A stretch of 64,000 nucleotides of DNA from the NCBI GenBank assembly GCA_010094025.1, contig ML991776.1:496001-560000 (forward strand), written 5' to 3'. This stretch comes from Viridothelium virens. Its lineage: Eukaryota; Ascomycota; Dothideomycetes; Trypetheliales; Trypetheliaceae. Below the pieces are notes generated by a model, which saw only the letters and a program-made list of their open reading frames with translations, did not search any database and was not told the DNA's origin. This document shows, one piece after another, positions 46,188 through 58,090 of the stretch (the stretch's first letter is position 1; each line of letters starts with the position of its first letter). The position numbers were made by a program, and so were the translations under genes.

Positions 46188-47427
46188 CGATTTGGCAACA
46201 AGAGAATGAATACCTCCTTTCCGGCTACCGGTGAGAGTGCTGGAGAGCCCCATCAATTGAGTACACTTTCTAATATCCATTCCAGTCCAACGTCAGATTC
46301 GTTTCTTCAATGTACTTGGAGTTTGACGCTCTGGCACAATGAGACAATCAATATCCATTCACACATCCTTGGCTGCATTTTCTTCGGAGCTGCCCCTTGG
46401 CACTTCTACCATTGCGTCTATTCAGTCTACCCGGATAAATCATCGACGGACCTTATCCTTTTCTTTATGTATCTCCTAGGGGTCTCTATATGCTTTGGCT
46501 GTTCTGCAAGGGATGTATACCCTATCCCATAATTCATCCATACAGAGCTCTTAAAAATCGGAGAAGCAGCAGAGACTAAGCGGAGGCTCCTTATCTCCAG
46601 TGCACATCCTGTCAACCTTGCTATGGTCCGCTATTCCTACGATCTCACCTCTCGAAACTCCTAAGCTGCCCTTTTTGTCTCAAAACTAACAAGCATAGCA
46701 GTTGCCACGTCCTCTGGAACCACAGTCCCTCGATCGCATCTCTGGGCACACAGTTGGACTACGCTGGGATCATCCTACTGATGTGGACGGCCAGCTTACC
46801 CTCCATCCACTATGGCTTTGCGGAGGATAAAGTAGCACGCAATTTCCACTGGGCTCTGGTAGGAGATGTCTACATTGCACAACTAGACTGCAAAACTAAG
46901 AAGATTTTGCAGACAACCCTCGTGGCGAGTGGCTGTGTTTGGGTCACCTTGCATCCTCGATTTCGATCTCCTTGCTTCAGACCGTATCGAGCAATCATGT
47001 ATACTGGTCTAGGTTTATCGGCGCTGTTCTCCGTCTTTCACGGTCTTTGGCTTTATGGCTTCGCTGTGCAAAGAAGAAGGGTGGCCCTTGATTGGATGCT
47101 CCTCGTCGCTGTCTTTAACTCCCTGGGCACTGCAGCGTACGCATCTCGGGTATGTAAGACCATTGCAGGCCCAAATAGGTCACTCAACATGGTTTTCGCA
47201 CCATCGCTCTCCTCCACAGACACGAATTACTGTCTAAGTCTTGTACTGATTTTGTAAGGTAGTTTCCTGAACGATGGTGGCCTCATCGATTCGACTTTGT
47301 TGGCGCTAGTCATCAGATTTTTCATGTCATGGTTCTGCTGGCCGGAGCCGCGCATTATATTGGGCTCATACAATCATTCCACGAAGCTAGACGTGGCGAA
47401 GGATTCCTCAACGCTTCTGCGACATGA
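46188..47427 (+). CDS. PAQR / Izh (hemolysin III superfamily) membrane receptor, exon model incomplete
   Basis: Recognised pieces: 46188-46230 (WQQENEYLLSGYR), 46286 to about 46505-46514 (PTSDSFLQ, WHNETINIHSHILG), about 46694-47149 (SCHVLWNHSPS, LDYAGI, then several membrane helices) and 47263-47427 (FPERWWPHRFDFVGASHQ and AAHYIG). These carry the PAQR zinc-site histidines (the S-x3-H region and the two H of FVGASHQIFH). Family role: seven-helix receptors or ceramidase-like enzymes; yeast Izh proteins link to zinc and lipid metabolism. Problems: no clean donor near 46510 (GTATAC at 46515, or a GC donor at 46506), and the N-terminal frame does not join 46188. Either unusual splicing or gene decay. 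Confidence 0.7.
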
Positions 47428-48031
47428 TCGAGTTTTCCAATCTATGCCTTAAATAGGTAGATATAATACTAAATGCCAAGAATTGCATGGTAGTTGTGGT
47501 CTCTTTGGCTCCGGAGCTTAGCGACAATTGTACACGAAATCCTGCAAGCTCCTTCCTCCGCAACGCAGACCGCATGTGCAGCCCTCTCTTTACTACGCCT
47601 GTTTCATATGTGGCATAGAAACTACTTTCAAATCCCCTCCGCACATTTGGCCAGTTCGTATGTCCAAGCATCTGGATTGGCATGTTACCTACTAAGAGAG
47701 ATCGCGCCAGAAATTAAAGGGAAATGCAGAAGTCATCACAAAACCGAGCCCTAGCGCTACATTTTCTACAAGAAATTCGTGATAGACTGATGAGACGAAG
47801 TTGGAGAAGAGCAACGAGACGCCAGGCTACCCCGACCCATGCAAAGCTTTCGAGAGCCGAGCCGCACACACTCATTACACAACGCACAATCGCCCCTGTC
47901 CATGCCATCCCGCATCCTCACCTCTCTCTCCTTTCCCGCCCACAAGACATCGACACAAAGAAAGGAAGCAACCAAGTTTTAGCCATTTGATTTAGTTTTT
48001 TTGTTCCCCTGCAATTCTGTCTGCCCCAGGA
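47428..48031. other. Intergenic, convergent
   Basis: About 600 nt between the PAQR gene end and the PMT2 gene end. No supported feature. Confidence 0.55.
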
Positions 48032-50544
48032 CTAATCGGTAATCCGCCACGACTCCAACCACCTCAGATGCTTCCACTGCGCACTCGACCCGACCATCCC
48101 AAAGCAGATCGCCCTAAACAACCAGAACAAGCCGATCGTCACCGCATAGAGCACCGCATAGACCCCCCACTCCGCCGGCTTCGGCAGCCGGCGCGTCATC
48201 CAGTCGACGCAGAACCCAGCTGTGAGGATGGCGAAGTAGAGCGCTGGATAGTAGTGGTGGACATAGGTTACGCGGCCCATGGCGATGAAGGGGAGGTAGT
48301 GTAGGAACCAGCCGAGGACAGGGTAGAAGCCGGCGTAGTGGATTTGGTCGAGGTCGTCGGCGGTGAGGTCGGTGTAGCCGCGCTGCCAGCGGATGGCGTA
48401 GAAGGCGACGAGGGCGCCGAAGAGGGCGAGGGAGAGGGTGGAGGACCAGTAAACGAAGGGATTGCCGAGGAGGAAGTATTTGACGACTGCGAGGAAAGGT
48501 TAGCGGGGGGAGAGTTTGATGGGGAGAAAGAGCAGAAGGTGGGAGGGTGGTGGACATACTGTCGTCGCTCCAGCCGCACATGCGGAGGCCGACGTTGAGG
48601 ATGGGCCATTGCCAGAATTTGGAGGCGAGGTCATCCTGCTTGTCTGGATCCGGGACGAGGGCATTGTTGGAGGTCATCATGGCGACGTTGAGGTGGATGA
48701 AGTCGCGGAAGAAAGGAGACTTGTAAGCACCAGGGTCCCCCGGTGGTAGTTTCTCGTTCCAGTGGCTCTCAATATTCCAGTGGGTATAAGGATCGCGCGG
48801 ATGATTCTCCTTGGCGCAAGTCACTTCGATTTGCTTGAAACCCCACTGAGGCAAATTCACATTGCCGGCTCTGAGATAGCAGCCGAGATCGGTGTGTTTA
48901 AGTCGGAAGGCGGTAGTCAACGTTCGAAGTTTGGACCAATCTCTCGATGCAGCATCAGAGACGACTTCGACAGTCCAGTGATCTTTTGTATCGCCGATGG
49001 TGGTATTGCCGTAGCAAGAAACTTCCCAATCAGCTTTGGTGACGGGAGCCCCGACTTGATGAGAGTGTAGATTACGACCAGTTTGAGCGTGGATCAGACG
49101 GAGGACGTCGCCATTACCAACGTATCTAAGTGGTCCATCCTGATCAAATTCACCTTGGGTGCGATTGGGGTAGAAAAACCAATCGTTGTTAGCATCCTTG
49201 TGGTGGTAACAGGTAATTTGCTGCTGCTGAGATCCTTCGGGATATGTCTGCACATGCGAGTGAAGTAATCCCCCTCCATATCCCATATTTTTGATCGTTG
49301 CACGAGATCCGTACACGACCTCTAACGGACTACCCTTTCCGACTTCCGTGCCCCTGAGATTGGCTTGGAAGAGAGAACTCATTTGGGCATCTCCTGGCCC
49401 ACTATTTTCGAGTACAAGGAAGTGGATATAGAAGGAAAACATGTAGACCGCAAGAGGGATGAGGATGAGGCCGAAGACGCGGAAGAGAACATGTGCTGCA
49501 AGTTCAACCTAAAGAATTTGTCAGTCCTTATTCCGTATTTCAGATCAGAAATTCATACTTTGGGCAACTTCAAGTCTCCAAATTTATTCCAGAGATCTTC
49601 GATTGTGTATAACCCGACCAGAGCCGTACAAAACAAGCCGACCCATTTGACGCTGCAAACGCAGCCAATCGATGCGCCAGTTAGCATTAACCACAAACCC
49701 CACTCAGGCGAGAATGGATCATTTTGAAGTCTGTGAAACTTGGACCAGCAGAAGACAGTTGTAAATGTGAAGAAAAGTAGCATCGAGTCCAGTAGAATGA
49801 ACCTGCTGATTGTCGTGTATGAGTTTTCGAACAGCACCATCAAAGTGACAAGCCAAACCGTGGGACGCCGGAAATTGAGTTCTTTGGCTGTGAAATACGC
49901 CAGGGGGATACACATGGCGCCGAATGCCGAATTGAAGAGACGCATGAAGGTATAATTGACATCCTCCGGATATTTCTCTCCAGACTTGAATTCGAAGGAG
50001 CCATTGTAACCCGCGAGGTATCCTGACAACCCGACAAGCATCTTTCCCAACGGAGGGTGGACATCAAAGTAGAATTCGCGCTTCAGGTAGTGAGAGCCAA
50101 ATTTACCGAAACTGTGCAATTGAAGTCAGAATGATCGTTCGAGACACACTGAGGGCTGATCAGGGTGGGCGCTTACTGGGCTTCATCCCAGGTGACAATT
50201 GGCGAGACACCAATTTTGTACATGCGTGTAAAGATCGCTAATGCGGTGAAGACGATGGGGGCGATGATGAATTCGTATTCGTCGAGTATTTGAAGTATCG
50301 AGCCCGCTCCAGCTTCAGCCTTCAAATACCGTCGTCAGCAGAGCTGTCTCAATAGGGTATAAGAGTGCTCCCCAAAGCTCAACAGGTATTCCAAGATGCA
50401 ATATACCTTTTGCTTCTTCTTTTTATCCTCATCATCGAATGGCTTGTAGGCTGCTCGACCATTTGCGCCACCATCTGGGACATTTCTCCTTCTCAGCTCG
50501 TCTCCACGCTGAGCGCCAGTACTGTAGCTGGCATTCGCAGCCAT
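48032..50544 (-). CDS. PMT2: Protein O-mannosyltransferase, PMT2 family
   Basis: Five exons (minus): 50544-50407, 50319-50177, 50111-49559, 49508-48560, 48486-48032; 745 residues, all GT-AG. The start ATG opens a short cytosolic tail ending in a KKKKQK patch. The first lumenal loop holds the catalytic Asp-Glu (TWDEAHFGKF), followed by [11 protein letters not shown]. The lumenal MIR region includes [33 protein letters not shown] and [10 protein letters not shown]. The C-terminal membrane half has [13 protein letters not shown]. Reaction: transfer of mannose from dolichyl-phosphate mannose to Ser/Thr of secretory proteins in the ER, usually as a PMT1-PMT2 heterodimer. LRGTEVG and NSGPGDAQM point to PMT2 rather than PMT1 or PMT4; this gene type is pmtA in Aspergillus. 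Essential or nearly so in many fungi. Confidence 0.93.
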
Positions 50545-51469
50545 CTTGTTTCTCGGAGTCTCTGTCAATGCAGGCTGGGTCCAGGTCGTTTGTCGCTGGT
50601 CGAGAAAAAAAAGGTTGAAGACCGCGTGTCCGCGTAGTAAGGCACAGCTCTCCGCCTGAAGCGGTTGTGACCCGTCAGGGAAAGAAGGTTCGCAGGACGA
50701 AGAAGGCAAATAAGTTTGGCTATTACAAGAAGATAAAGGTGAAGACTGGCATGGAGGAAGAAGTGCCTGCCGGTGATGGTGAGCTGCACTTGGAATTCAC
50801 CCCCCTGCTCGAAGCTGAAGGAAGGGGATTGTGGCTGCGGCGAGCGAAACTACCGCGACGATACCTAACTTTACCCACGCTAGGTCCCCTGGACGCCAGG
50901 TGTTCTCAGAACCTTTAAACTACGAACCAATCAAATTCTCCTAACTCATTGCAATTCACCATACCCACGTCAGTCGATATGGCACGTGATAGGGCGAAAT
51001 CAAGGGTCTACAAATGGGAGGTTTATGATTGTAATCTAGGTACGCATTGCTTAAGCTACGCTATTTCCTAAGTGACAAAGTATTCATGCCTAGATATCCA
51101 CGCGCAATTTATATCGATGCCAGCCATCATCGTTCCAGTGACATGCCCACATAACAATTTCTGAGCGGGGGGGTATCTGAGTGGAGTAAAACAAAGAGAT
51201 CGTAGAAGCCCGCACCAGTACAGTTCCCACTGTGCTCCGGGCCATCATGCAATGCTTTCGTCAAGGGAAAAATCATTTGACGCTGGCGTCGTGATTAGAG
51301 GACAAGATTCCCGAAGGGGTCCGCGGAAAACCATCATGGTGAGCAACACCACCATCTCTTCCAGTAATCATCGTAATCGAAATCATAGTCGTGAACCATT
51401 CTTCAAAGTCCGGATGGACAATTGGCCCAAGAGAGGAAACGAAAGGCGCGATCGAGCCAGGCAGGAGTC
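50545..51469. other. Intergenic, PMT2 promoter and 3' flank of the SWIRM gene
   Basis: 925 nt. Contains a CACGTG at 50982-50987. No gene supported. Confidence 0.45.
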
Positions 51470-52567
51470 TCACAAGTACTTTGAGATCCAAGATCGATCG
51501 AGCCAGCCGACCTTTTCAAAGGCCGTCCATAGCTTGCTTGCCTTATTGACATCAATCTTGCATGCCTGCTGAGAATCTGTCTTGCGGAATTCTTTGCCAT
51601 CCCTCTCACAATTGATGCGCGCGATGAAGATTCGGCGTTTGGCTGTAAGATATTGCGCACAGCTGAGCCTGAGGATGCCTGCCACTTGAACTTCCTTCTC
51701 ATGCAAAAGATGTCGATCGGGATCCTGAGAGAGATCGCGTATCTGACCTTTCCAGTCAATCTTCATCGATTTGGAACTATCTGAGAGCGTTTCAATAGGA
51801 GGCGATAAGTCAGGGATCGAGTTGTAGTCCACATCCTCCTTGGTGGCTGGTTTACCAGGAGACTTTGGTGACGTTTGGTTCTCACCATCGGCAGGCTCAG
51901 AGGCCTGATTCTTTGGCTGACGGGGAGTACGCGCAACGCGAGTTGATTTGGGGGCAAGTTCCGGGTGCTTCTCCTTCTTGGAACCCCCAGCCTTTGGTTT
52001 CTTTGGTGCGATTTTCTGATATTCGCGAGTGTTCTGCTGATTATTCTGTTGCTTCCCGACGCCGAGTGGGCGTCGTGCTGCAACTCGCTTGTCAAGGTAC
52101 GCTCGCTCCCGGCGATGCCATGCACTCGGGTTTATCTTCATCTGTTTGACCACGGACGATACCATTGATGCCACAGCCATATATTCCTCTCTTGTCGGCT
52201 GATAACGTGCGTCGACCTCTTTTCGACTCATCATATGGCTGTCAACGGTTGCTGCAATCTCCGGTGGAAAGAGGGGCCCAGGTGCCACTGAGCCGTCTTC
52301 TTCGATAGGAAACAGTTCGGGATCACGCTCGGTATTTGCTGGTGGAGAATACGAAGCGTTGTGCTTTGGTGCGTTGGTATATGGTGAGATTGGAGGAGAT
52401 AGTGGCAATCGATTCTCGGTTGATGATTGTTGGATCTTTGACATCGGAGGGAGTTGATTGTCGGCGTTGAAAGAATTGAGGGGAGTAAAGGTTTGCCGGT
52501 TTGATGAGGACATGAATGGCTCTGGGCGCTTGACCTCAGGCGGTGACAATAGCGAGTTGACGTCCAT
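51470..52567 (-). CDS. FUN19: SWIRM-domain protein, Fun19 type
   Basis: Single exon, 365 residues; the start is the ATG at 52567 (MDVNSLLSPPE), as the frame before it begins only with CTG/TTG codons. The first 130 residues are Pro/Ser-rich with FPPEIAATVDSHMMSRKEV. A basic stretch (KKPKAGGSKKEKHPE) follows. The C-terminal SWIRM domain (about residues 280-365) is visible in LHEKEVQVAGILRLSCAQYL, IFIARINCERDGKEF and KASKLWTAFEKVGWLD. SWIRM is a DNA- and nucleosome-binding fold of chromatin proteins; the free-standing Fun19/Laf1 type occurs in fungi, where fission yeast relatives associate with histone deacetylase complexes. Role here: probably chromatin-linked regulation. Confidence 0.88.
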   Translation of the reverse strand: MDVNSLLSPPEVKRPEPFMSSSNRQTFTPLNSFNADNQLPPMSKIQQSSTENRLPLSPPISPYTNAPKHNASYSPPANTERDPELFPIEEDGSVAPGPLFPPEIAATVDSHMMSRKEVDARYQPTREEYMAVASMVSSVVKQMKINPSAWHRRERAYLDKRVAARRPLGVGKQQNNQQNTREYQKIAPKKPKAGGSKKEKHPELAPKSTRVARTPRQPKNQASEPADGENQTSPKSPGKPATKEDVDYNSIPDLSPPIETLSDSSKSMKIDWKGQIRDLSQDPDRHLLHEKEVQVAGILRLSCAQYLTAKRRIFIARINCERDGKEFRKTDSQQACKIDVNKASKLWTAFEKVGWLDRSWISKYL

Positions 52568-52960
52568 TGTGACGGTCAGTGGTATCGAGGTGTGTTCGAT
52601 GAGGGAACAATGGTAAAAAGTGAATGAGATCTTATATGTCAATAGTGACTGCAACCGACAAGCGTAAGAGGAGAGGAGTCACGGCCGCTGTCTAATGTAT
52701 TTAGCGACGGAAGGCGATGGAATAAATGGGTGAAATGTATGAGTAATGCTTGATTTGTGGCGAATGAAGATTATGGGCAGCGTTGGTCGCTTAAGTCCGG
52801 CCTTGAGGTACTTAACTGCCAGCGGAGCTTGAGCAGCAACCACGGCGCCACAAAACCCCAAACCAAAGGTCTGCTGAGAGAACTATCCTCCAAGAGCACT
52901 TGATCAATTGCAGGTAGTGGGGGGGTTGGAAGGATGAAAGTGTGTAGGGACAAGACAAAG

Positions 52961-52969
52961 GGTGGCAAA
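52961..52969 (+). promoter_or_regulatory. Perfect PACE nonamer
   Basis: GGTGGCAAA, the Rpn4 target sequence, about 390 nt upstream of the SWIRM gene start. One match in 64 kb is expected about half the time by chance. Confidence 0.2.
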
Positions 52970-55402
52970 TAGGTAGGTGGTGCGATATCAAGATGGAGGC
53001 GGATATGGGGGAAAGAAATGCGTCAGCCGGACAAGAGCAGGCAGCAAGGTCATCATCATTGAGCGATTGACGATCTGCCTGGTGAAGGAGCACGCGCACA
53101 GCGTCCATAATATCTCTGGGTGGAACCAAGCTTCCAAGCCGGATAGGCTGTTAGGCGCCTGAAGGGCGCGCGCGGCGGCCATACTCTGGGCATCGCCTAC
53201 CTACTCTGCAGCTTCGACGTACCGTTTGATGTGGACAATGATTGGCGCGCCTGCTGAAGATCAAGCCCTTGAAACAGATGACAGGATCATGTACGATGTA
53301 CTCCGCCGCAAAAGGTGGTCATGGTGAGTCAAACCTTAGGTGGAATCGTCATGACTAGGCTCTCAGTCGGGAAGTAGGCATACTCCCGCACTCAAACGCG
53401 CCGACGCCCGACACGGAGACAAACCTGGAATTATGTCCATGATCTCCATCTCCCAGTGCTCCCCCCCATCCCTCCTCCGTTGCTTGCTAATATTACCTCG
53501 TCGTTCATTGTGATTTCTTCTCCGTCCCAACTCCTCCCTCCGTGCATCTTCCTTGCAATTGCTCCGACGCCGCCTCTCTGCTCGGCGATGGACTTGAATT
53601 GCCGTCAGCCTCGCATATTGGCCACCCCCTTCGGTCAAAGCCGGCGTCATCACCTTGGCCCAACACGTGTACCAATCTTGGAACACCAATGCGAATCTAC
53701 TAGCGGATTCGTTGTCTCTCGACGCGGTGCTGTGTTTGCTCTCCAGTGGACAGCCTTCCTGCTTTTCGCGTGGGCGGGGGCCAAAGTTTCCACGCGCACG
53801 CGTCGACGCAATGGCTTTCTGCTGCCTAACAGAACAATAAATACCGATTGACCAGGAATCGTGTGTGTGACTCGTCTTCGTCTCACCAATTGATGGCTGC
53901 CTTCGATGCAATCCTGTCCTAGCCATTCGCATTGGCCTGACGCTTTTGCAGAGACTCACATTCCGGCCTCAGAGACATGCGCGTCGATACGTACCCAGCG
54001 GGGATTGTAATTGTAAGAGGTATCAATGATCCCAGCCAAGTCCGACATAGCCGCAACATGTCGAGGGGCTTGAGAGATGCATTCCAGATCATCTGGTCCC
54101 TTTCAAGCATCGTGTGATACACAGCCACACACCATCTCGTCTAACTCCCATCCGCAATGTTTGGGAGAGAAGGGTGTGGAATTCCATGGTTGACGCGCCA
54201 CATGACCAATGGCATGAATTGATCCATCAATGGCCGCCACTTCGCGCCCCTCCTTGAACAGAATGATGGATCACTCGCTTCTTTCAACCTGCCAGTGCGT
54301 CCAGCTGGATTGCATGTGAAGGGCTCCCGTGCCGTACAACCCTGATTAAGCATAGTTCGATTCAGCGGAGGCTTCCATTTTCCCCCCATGGCGCAACGGT
54401 TCTGCCAAAGGAGGCCATCATCTTCCAAAGCGGGCATTACAAGGCGCACACGATGCGTCCAGTTGACTGCCAATCCCATCTTGGTACGGCACTAGCACCC
54501 TTGCTTTCCGGCGGATGACAGCCCCACCATGGGGACGAGATGGTGGGGAGAAAAATGGCGATAAGCCTTATCACATCAGACCCTACATACGGAGTACACC
54601 ACTACGCTGGTAATGGTGAGTGTCGGCGATGCTTTCACGAAATGGTCATCTGCTTCTTTAATCTCGTCAATTGATTCCCTCATGCAGTCTGCTAGGGTTG
54701 ATTGGGGAGAATCGTATGATTTGATCGCGATTGCTCTTCATCATTTACCAATTAGTTGTGAGGCTGGCGGGGGCGTCGTTTACTTGGAAGCCTTGCTTGG
54801 CCCCTTCTTGGCCTTTGAGCCTGGATCCGTCAGGCAATTCGGGGGGAGCGCTCGGACATGTCCGCATCCCGCAGCCGAGATGTGCAGGCAATTGAGTTCG
54901 CGGGCCGCAACCAGGGTGGAGGGAGCGTTGCCGCTGCTTTAACGGCGCACCGAGCACCCTTCCCACAATAACGAAGGCACAGAGTAGTACGTATAAGTAC
55001 CTGATGGTTCCCGAGAAGTACTGCCCATCAAAGATATGTATTGTCTTCCCCGCATAAAGAGTAAAAAGATACCCGGATAGATATGCCAGATCTGAATTAC
55101 AATTTGATTTTGCTCCCACATTGATGACAACTTCTAGCAAGACTTGGCTAAGAAGAGAATCGTGAAGATACATGTTGACTAAACACAAGAACAAACATTT
55201 CGAACACAGTTCAAACTGACAGGTAGGTATGTATGCTGAATTGAGACGTCTGATCCAATACGTCCATTGTTTGGTGAGATGAGATGTTGTGAGATTCCGG
55301 GTCAAACCTACGACAGCTTGCCCCACGATGACGTGATTCGTACCTTATAGGTACCAGCCCAGTGCGTGGCGTTCCATTTCACCTATTTGGAGAATGGAAC
55401 AG

Positions 55403-55408
55403 CACGTG
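55403..55408. promoter_or_regulatory. CACGTG E-box in the threonine synthase promoter
   Basis: CACGTGAC, 60 nt upstream of the start at 55468; a TGACGTGA lies further up at about 55328. Such sites bind Cbf1-type or bZIP factors. Function inferred only. Confidence 0.3.
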
Positions 55409-55467
55409 ACTTGATCTCACATGCGGCCACACTCAACTTATTTTTTTTGTCTCCCAAGACGAATCCA

Positions 55468-57357
55468 ATGGCTTCACACACGGCGTCACAGCGATACCTC
55501 AGCACGCGTGGAGGCTCCTATGGCGTAATTCCACCTCCTTTCCAAGCCGACTACAAACGCTCACGAGGGGCAGCTCTCCTTCGAAGAAGTTGTCCTTAAA
55601 GGTCTTGCGTCCGACAGTGGATTGTTTATTCCTGAAGTGATTCCCTCTCTGCCACCCAATTGGCAGAACGACTGGCTGAAGCTATCCTTTGAAGAGCTTG
55701 CATTCCAGGTCTTCAGCTTGTTCATTTCGCCGGCCGAAATACCACCTGCCGCACTCAAGGACATCATACATCGATCGTATTCAACTTTCCGGGTGCTAAG
55801 CATAACACCCACGGTGACACTCGATGGCGATAAGAGGATACATTTGTTGGAGCTATTTCATGGACCGACTTTTGCGTTTAAAGACGTAGCCTTGCAGTTC
55901 TTGGGGAATCTGTTTGAGTTCTTCCTTGTTCGGCGGAATGAGGGTAAGACGGGGAAAGATCGTGAGCATTTGACTGTCATCGGTGCCACGAGTGGAGACA
56001 CTGGATCAGCCGCGATGTCAGTTGGTGAACAATTCCATACCAAAGCATTGGTACTAAACAAGCCAGATACGGCTTGCGGAGTAAGAAAGATGTCTCGGTA
56101 TTCATAATGTATCCGACTGGGAAGGTAAGCTCGGTGCAGGAGGCACAGATGACGACAGTGCCAGATGAAAATGGTACGCCCCATTGTTCTAAGGCTTAAG
56201 CTAATCTCAACTATTGGCATATCATGCTGCACACATTGAATTTGAGCTCAGCTAACCATGTTGTCTGTAGTGCACTGTCTAAGCGTCGATGGTACATTCG
56301 ACGATTGTCAAGTACGATGTTTCTCTCTCCTCACTAATGACAATATTTTGACGAGACCAATCAGGACTTTGTGAAGGCTCTCTTTGCCGATCCTTTAATA
56401 AATACGACTCAAAGGCTTGCCGCAGTCAACTCCATCAATTGGGCAAGGATTCTAGCCCAGATAACTTACTACTTTGCATCTTACTTTTCGCTTGTTCATT
56501 CTGGCACATTCAACCCCTCGACCGATCACATCCGCTTTGTTGTCCCTACAGGGAATTTTGGGGATATCCTGGCCGGATACATTGCCAAGCGAATGGGTCT
56601 CCCTGTCTCGAAACTTATTATTGCCACAAATGAGAATGATATCCTCCACCGCTTCTGGCGGACTGGCGCTTATGAGAAACAAGATGTTCACGGTTCTGCA
56701 GCAGAAGGGGGTCTTGTGGAAGATGGGGTCAAAGCGCATGTCGAGGGCGTGAAGGAGACCTTGTCCCCTGCGATGGACATTCTCGTGAGCAGCAATTTTG
56801 AGCGGCTACTGTGGTTCATTGCGTACGATGTTTACGGTTTTGGTGTTGGAAATGTGCAGGAAGGAAGACATCAGGCGGCTTTGAAAGTCAAGGAGTGGCA
56901 GACAAGCCTCAAGACACAAGGGGGATTTAAGGTGGAGAAGAAGGTACTGGATGCGGCAACAGTGGATTTTGCATCGGAACGCGTGTCAGACGAGGAGACG
57001 TTAGCTGCTATCAGTGACGTCTACAGATGGCCTAACACGCCAGGCTCAAAAGGCTATATTCTGGATCCCCATTCCGCCATTGGTGTGACAGCGGCACTGC
57101 GATCAGCCAAGGCGACGCCGGGCGTACATAATGTAGCCCTGTCAACAGCACACCCGGCCAAGTTCAGCCACGCCGTTGAGTTGGCACTCAAGGAGGAGAA
57201 GGAATTCCAATTCAAAGACATACTGCCTCCTCAATTCGTCGGATTGGAAGATCTTCCGAGAAGGATTACGCACGCGCAAAAGAGTGGCGGGTTGGAGGGT
57301 GTGAGGAAGATTATCATGGACGAGGTAGAAAAAGAGCTGACCGGAGCACATCCGTAA
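55468..57357 (+). CDS. THR4: Threonine synthase
   Basis: Five exons: 55468-55524, 55568-56016, 56067-56173, 56271-56311, 56365-57357; 548 residues, all GT-AG and in frame. N-terminus MASHTASQRYLSTRGG is the standard start of the enzyme. ELFHGPTFAFKDVALQFLGN contains the lysine that binds pyridoxal phosphate; TVIGATSGDTGSAA is the phosphate-binding loop; AVNSINWARILAQITYYF and FVVPTGNFGDILAGYIAKRMG complete the fold-type II core. Reaction: O-phosphohomoserine plus water to threonine plus phosphate, the last step of threonine synthesis, in the cytosol. A GTAAGC at 56125 lies inside exon 3 but is not used, since the frame continues through VSSVQEAQMTT. Confidence 0.95.
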
Positions 57358-58090
57358 GGAAAGACCAAATTGATTTGAAAATCTCACAGCCTAGTATTTG
57401 GAATAGACTTAGGTAGACCTTGGTTGGGTGATGAATTTGAAGCTCAAGAATATCCTCCCAGACATTCAGCTTTCCACGCTTGCCCACATAAGGTTGGCTG
57501 GCAGGATGTTAAAAGCGGCAACGCGCCAAGTCCGGCAGCGATGCCCGAACTAGTTGCCGCCTAATCCAGAGGCCGATCCCCTGCAATCAACCCTCGGTGC
57601 CTCTCCCAGGTCTCCACACAAAAATCCTCTCAAGGCACGGCTGCAGGTGCCAAATTTGCCTTAGGCTAACTTTGCATTCCTCGCCGGTTTCAGTTATGCC
57701 TTGGGGAAACCACGTTGACTGCATCCATGGAATGACTCTCATCTTTTATGGTAGCGAGGCTACATCCAATTTATTGCCGTATTGCTGGGAGATTGCCGAC
57801 TCGATTCATCTGTATTACATTGGTCACGCGTATGCTGTGACTCCATTTTTAGAGGATGATCAATCAGTCTTCTAAACATTGGGTCTGCCTAAGACTATTG
57901 TGCTACACCCTGGTTTGGTAATCCAACCCAAATTAAGCTGATTACTCACTGCCAGCTCATTTCCAATATGCGTACGGAGTACTCGATACAAATTTACAGC
58001 TCGCTTATTGCCATGATCGTGGACTGCTTGAAGCCATCAGCTCCTCTATTGGAATAGCGATTTCTCCGAATCCAAGCTGCAAGTTTCCCC
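57358..58090. other. Intergenic, convergent
   Basis: About 730 nt with a TACGGAGTAC decamer at 57973-57982. No supported gene. Confidence 0.55.

Larger units (their letters stand above)
52568..55467. other. Long divergent intergenic region
   Basis: 2.9 kb between the SWIRM gene and threonine synthase starts. Frames on both strands overlap one another and show no domain. A perfect PACE nonamer is at 52961-52969 and a TACGGAGTAC decamer at 54588-54597. Confidence 0.5.
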
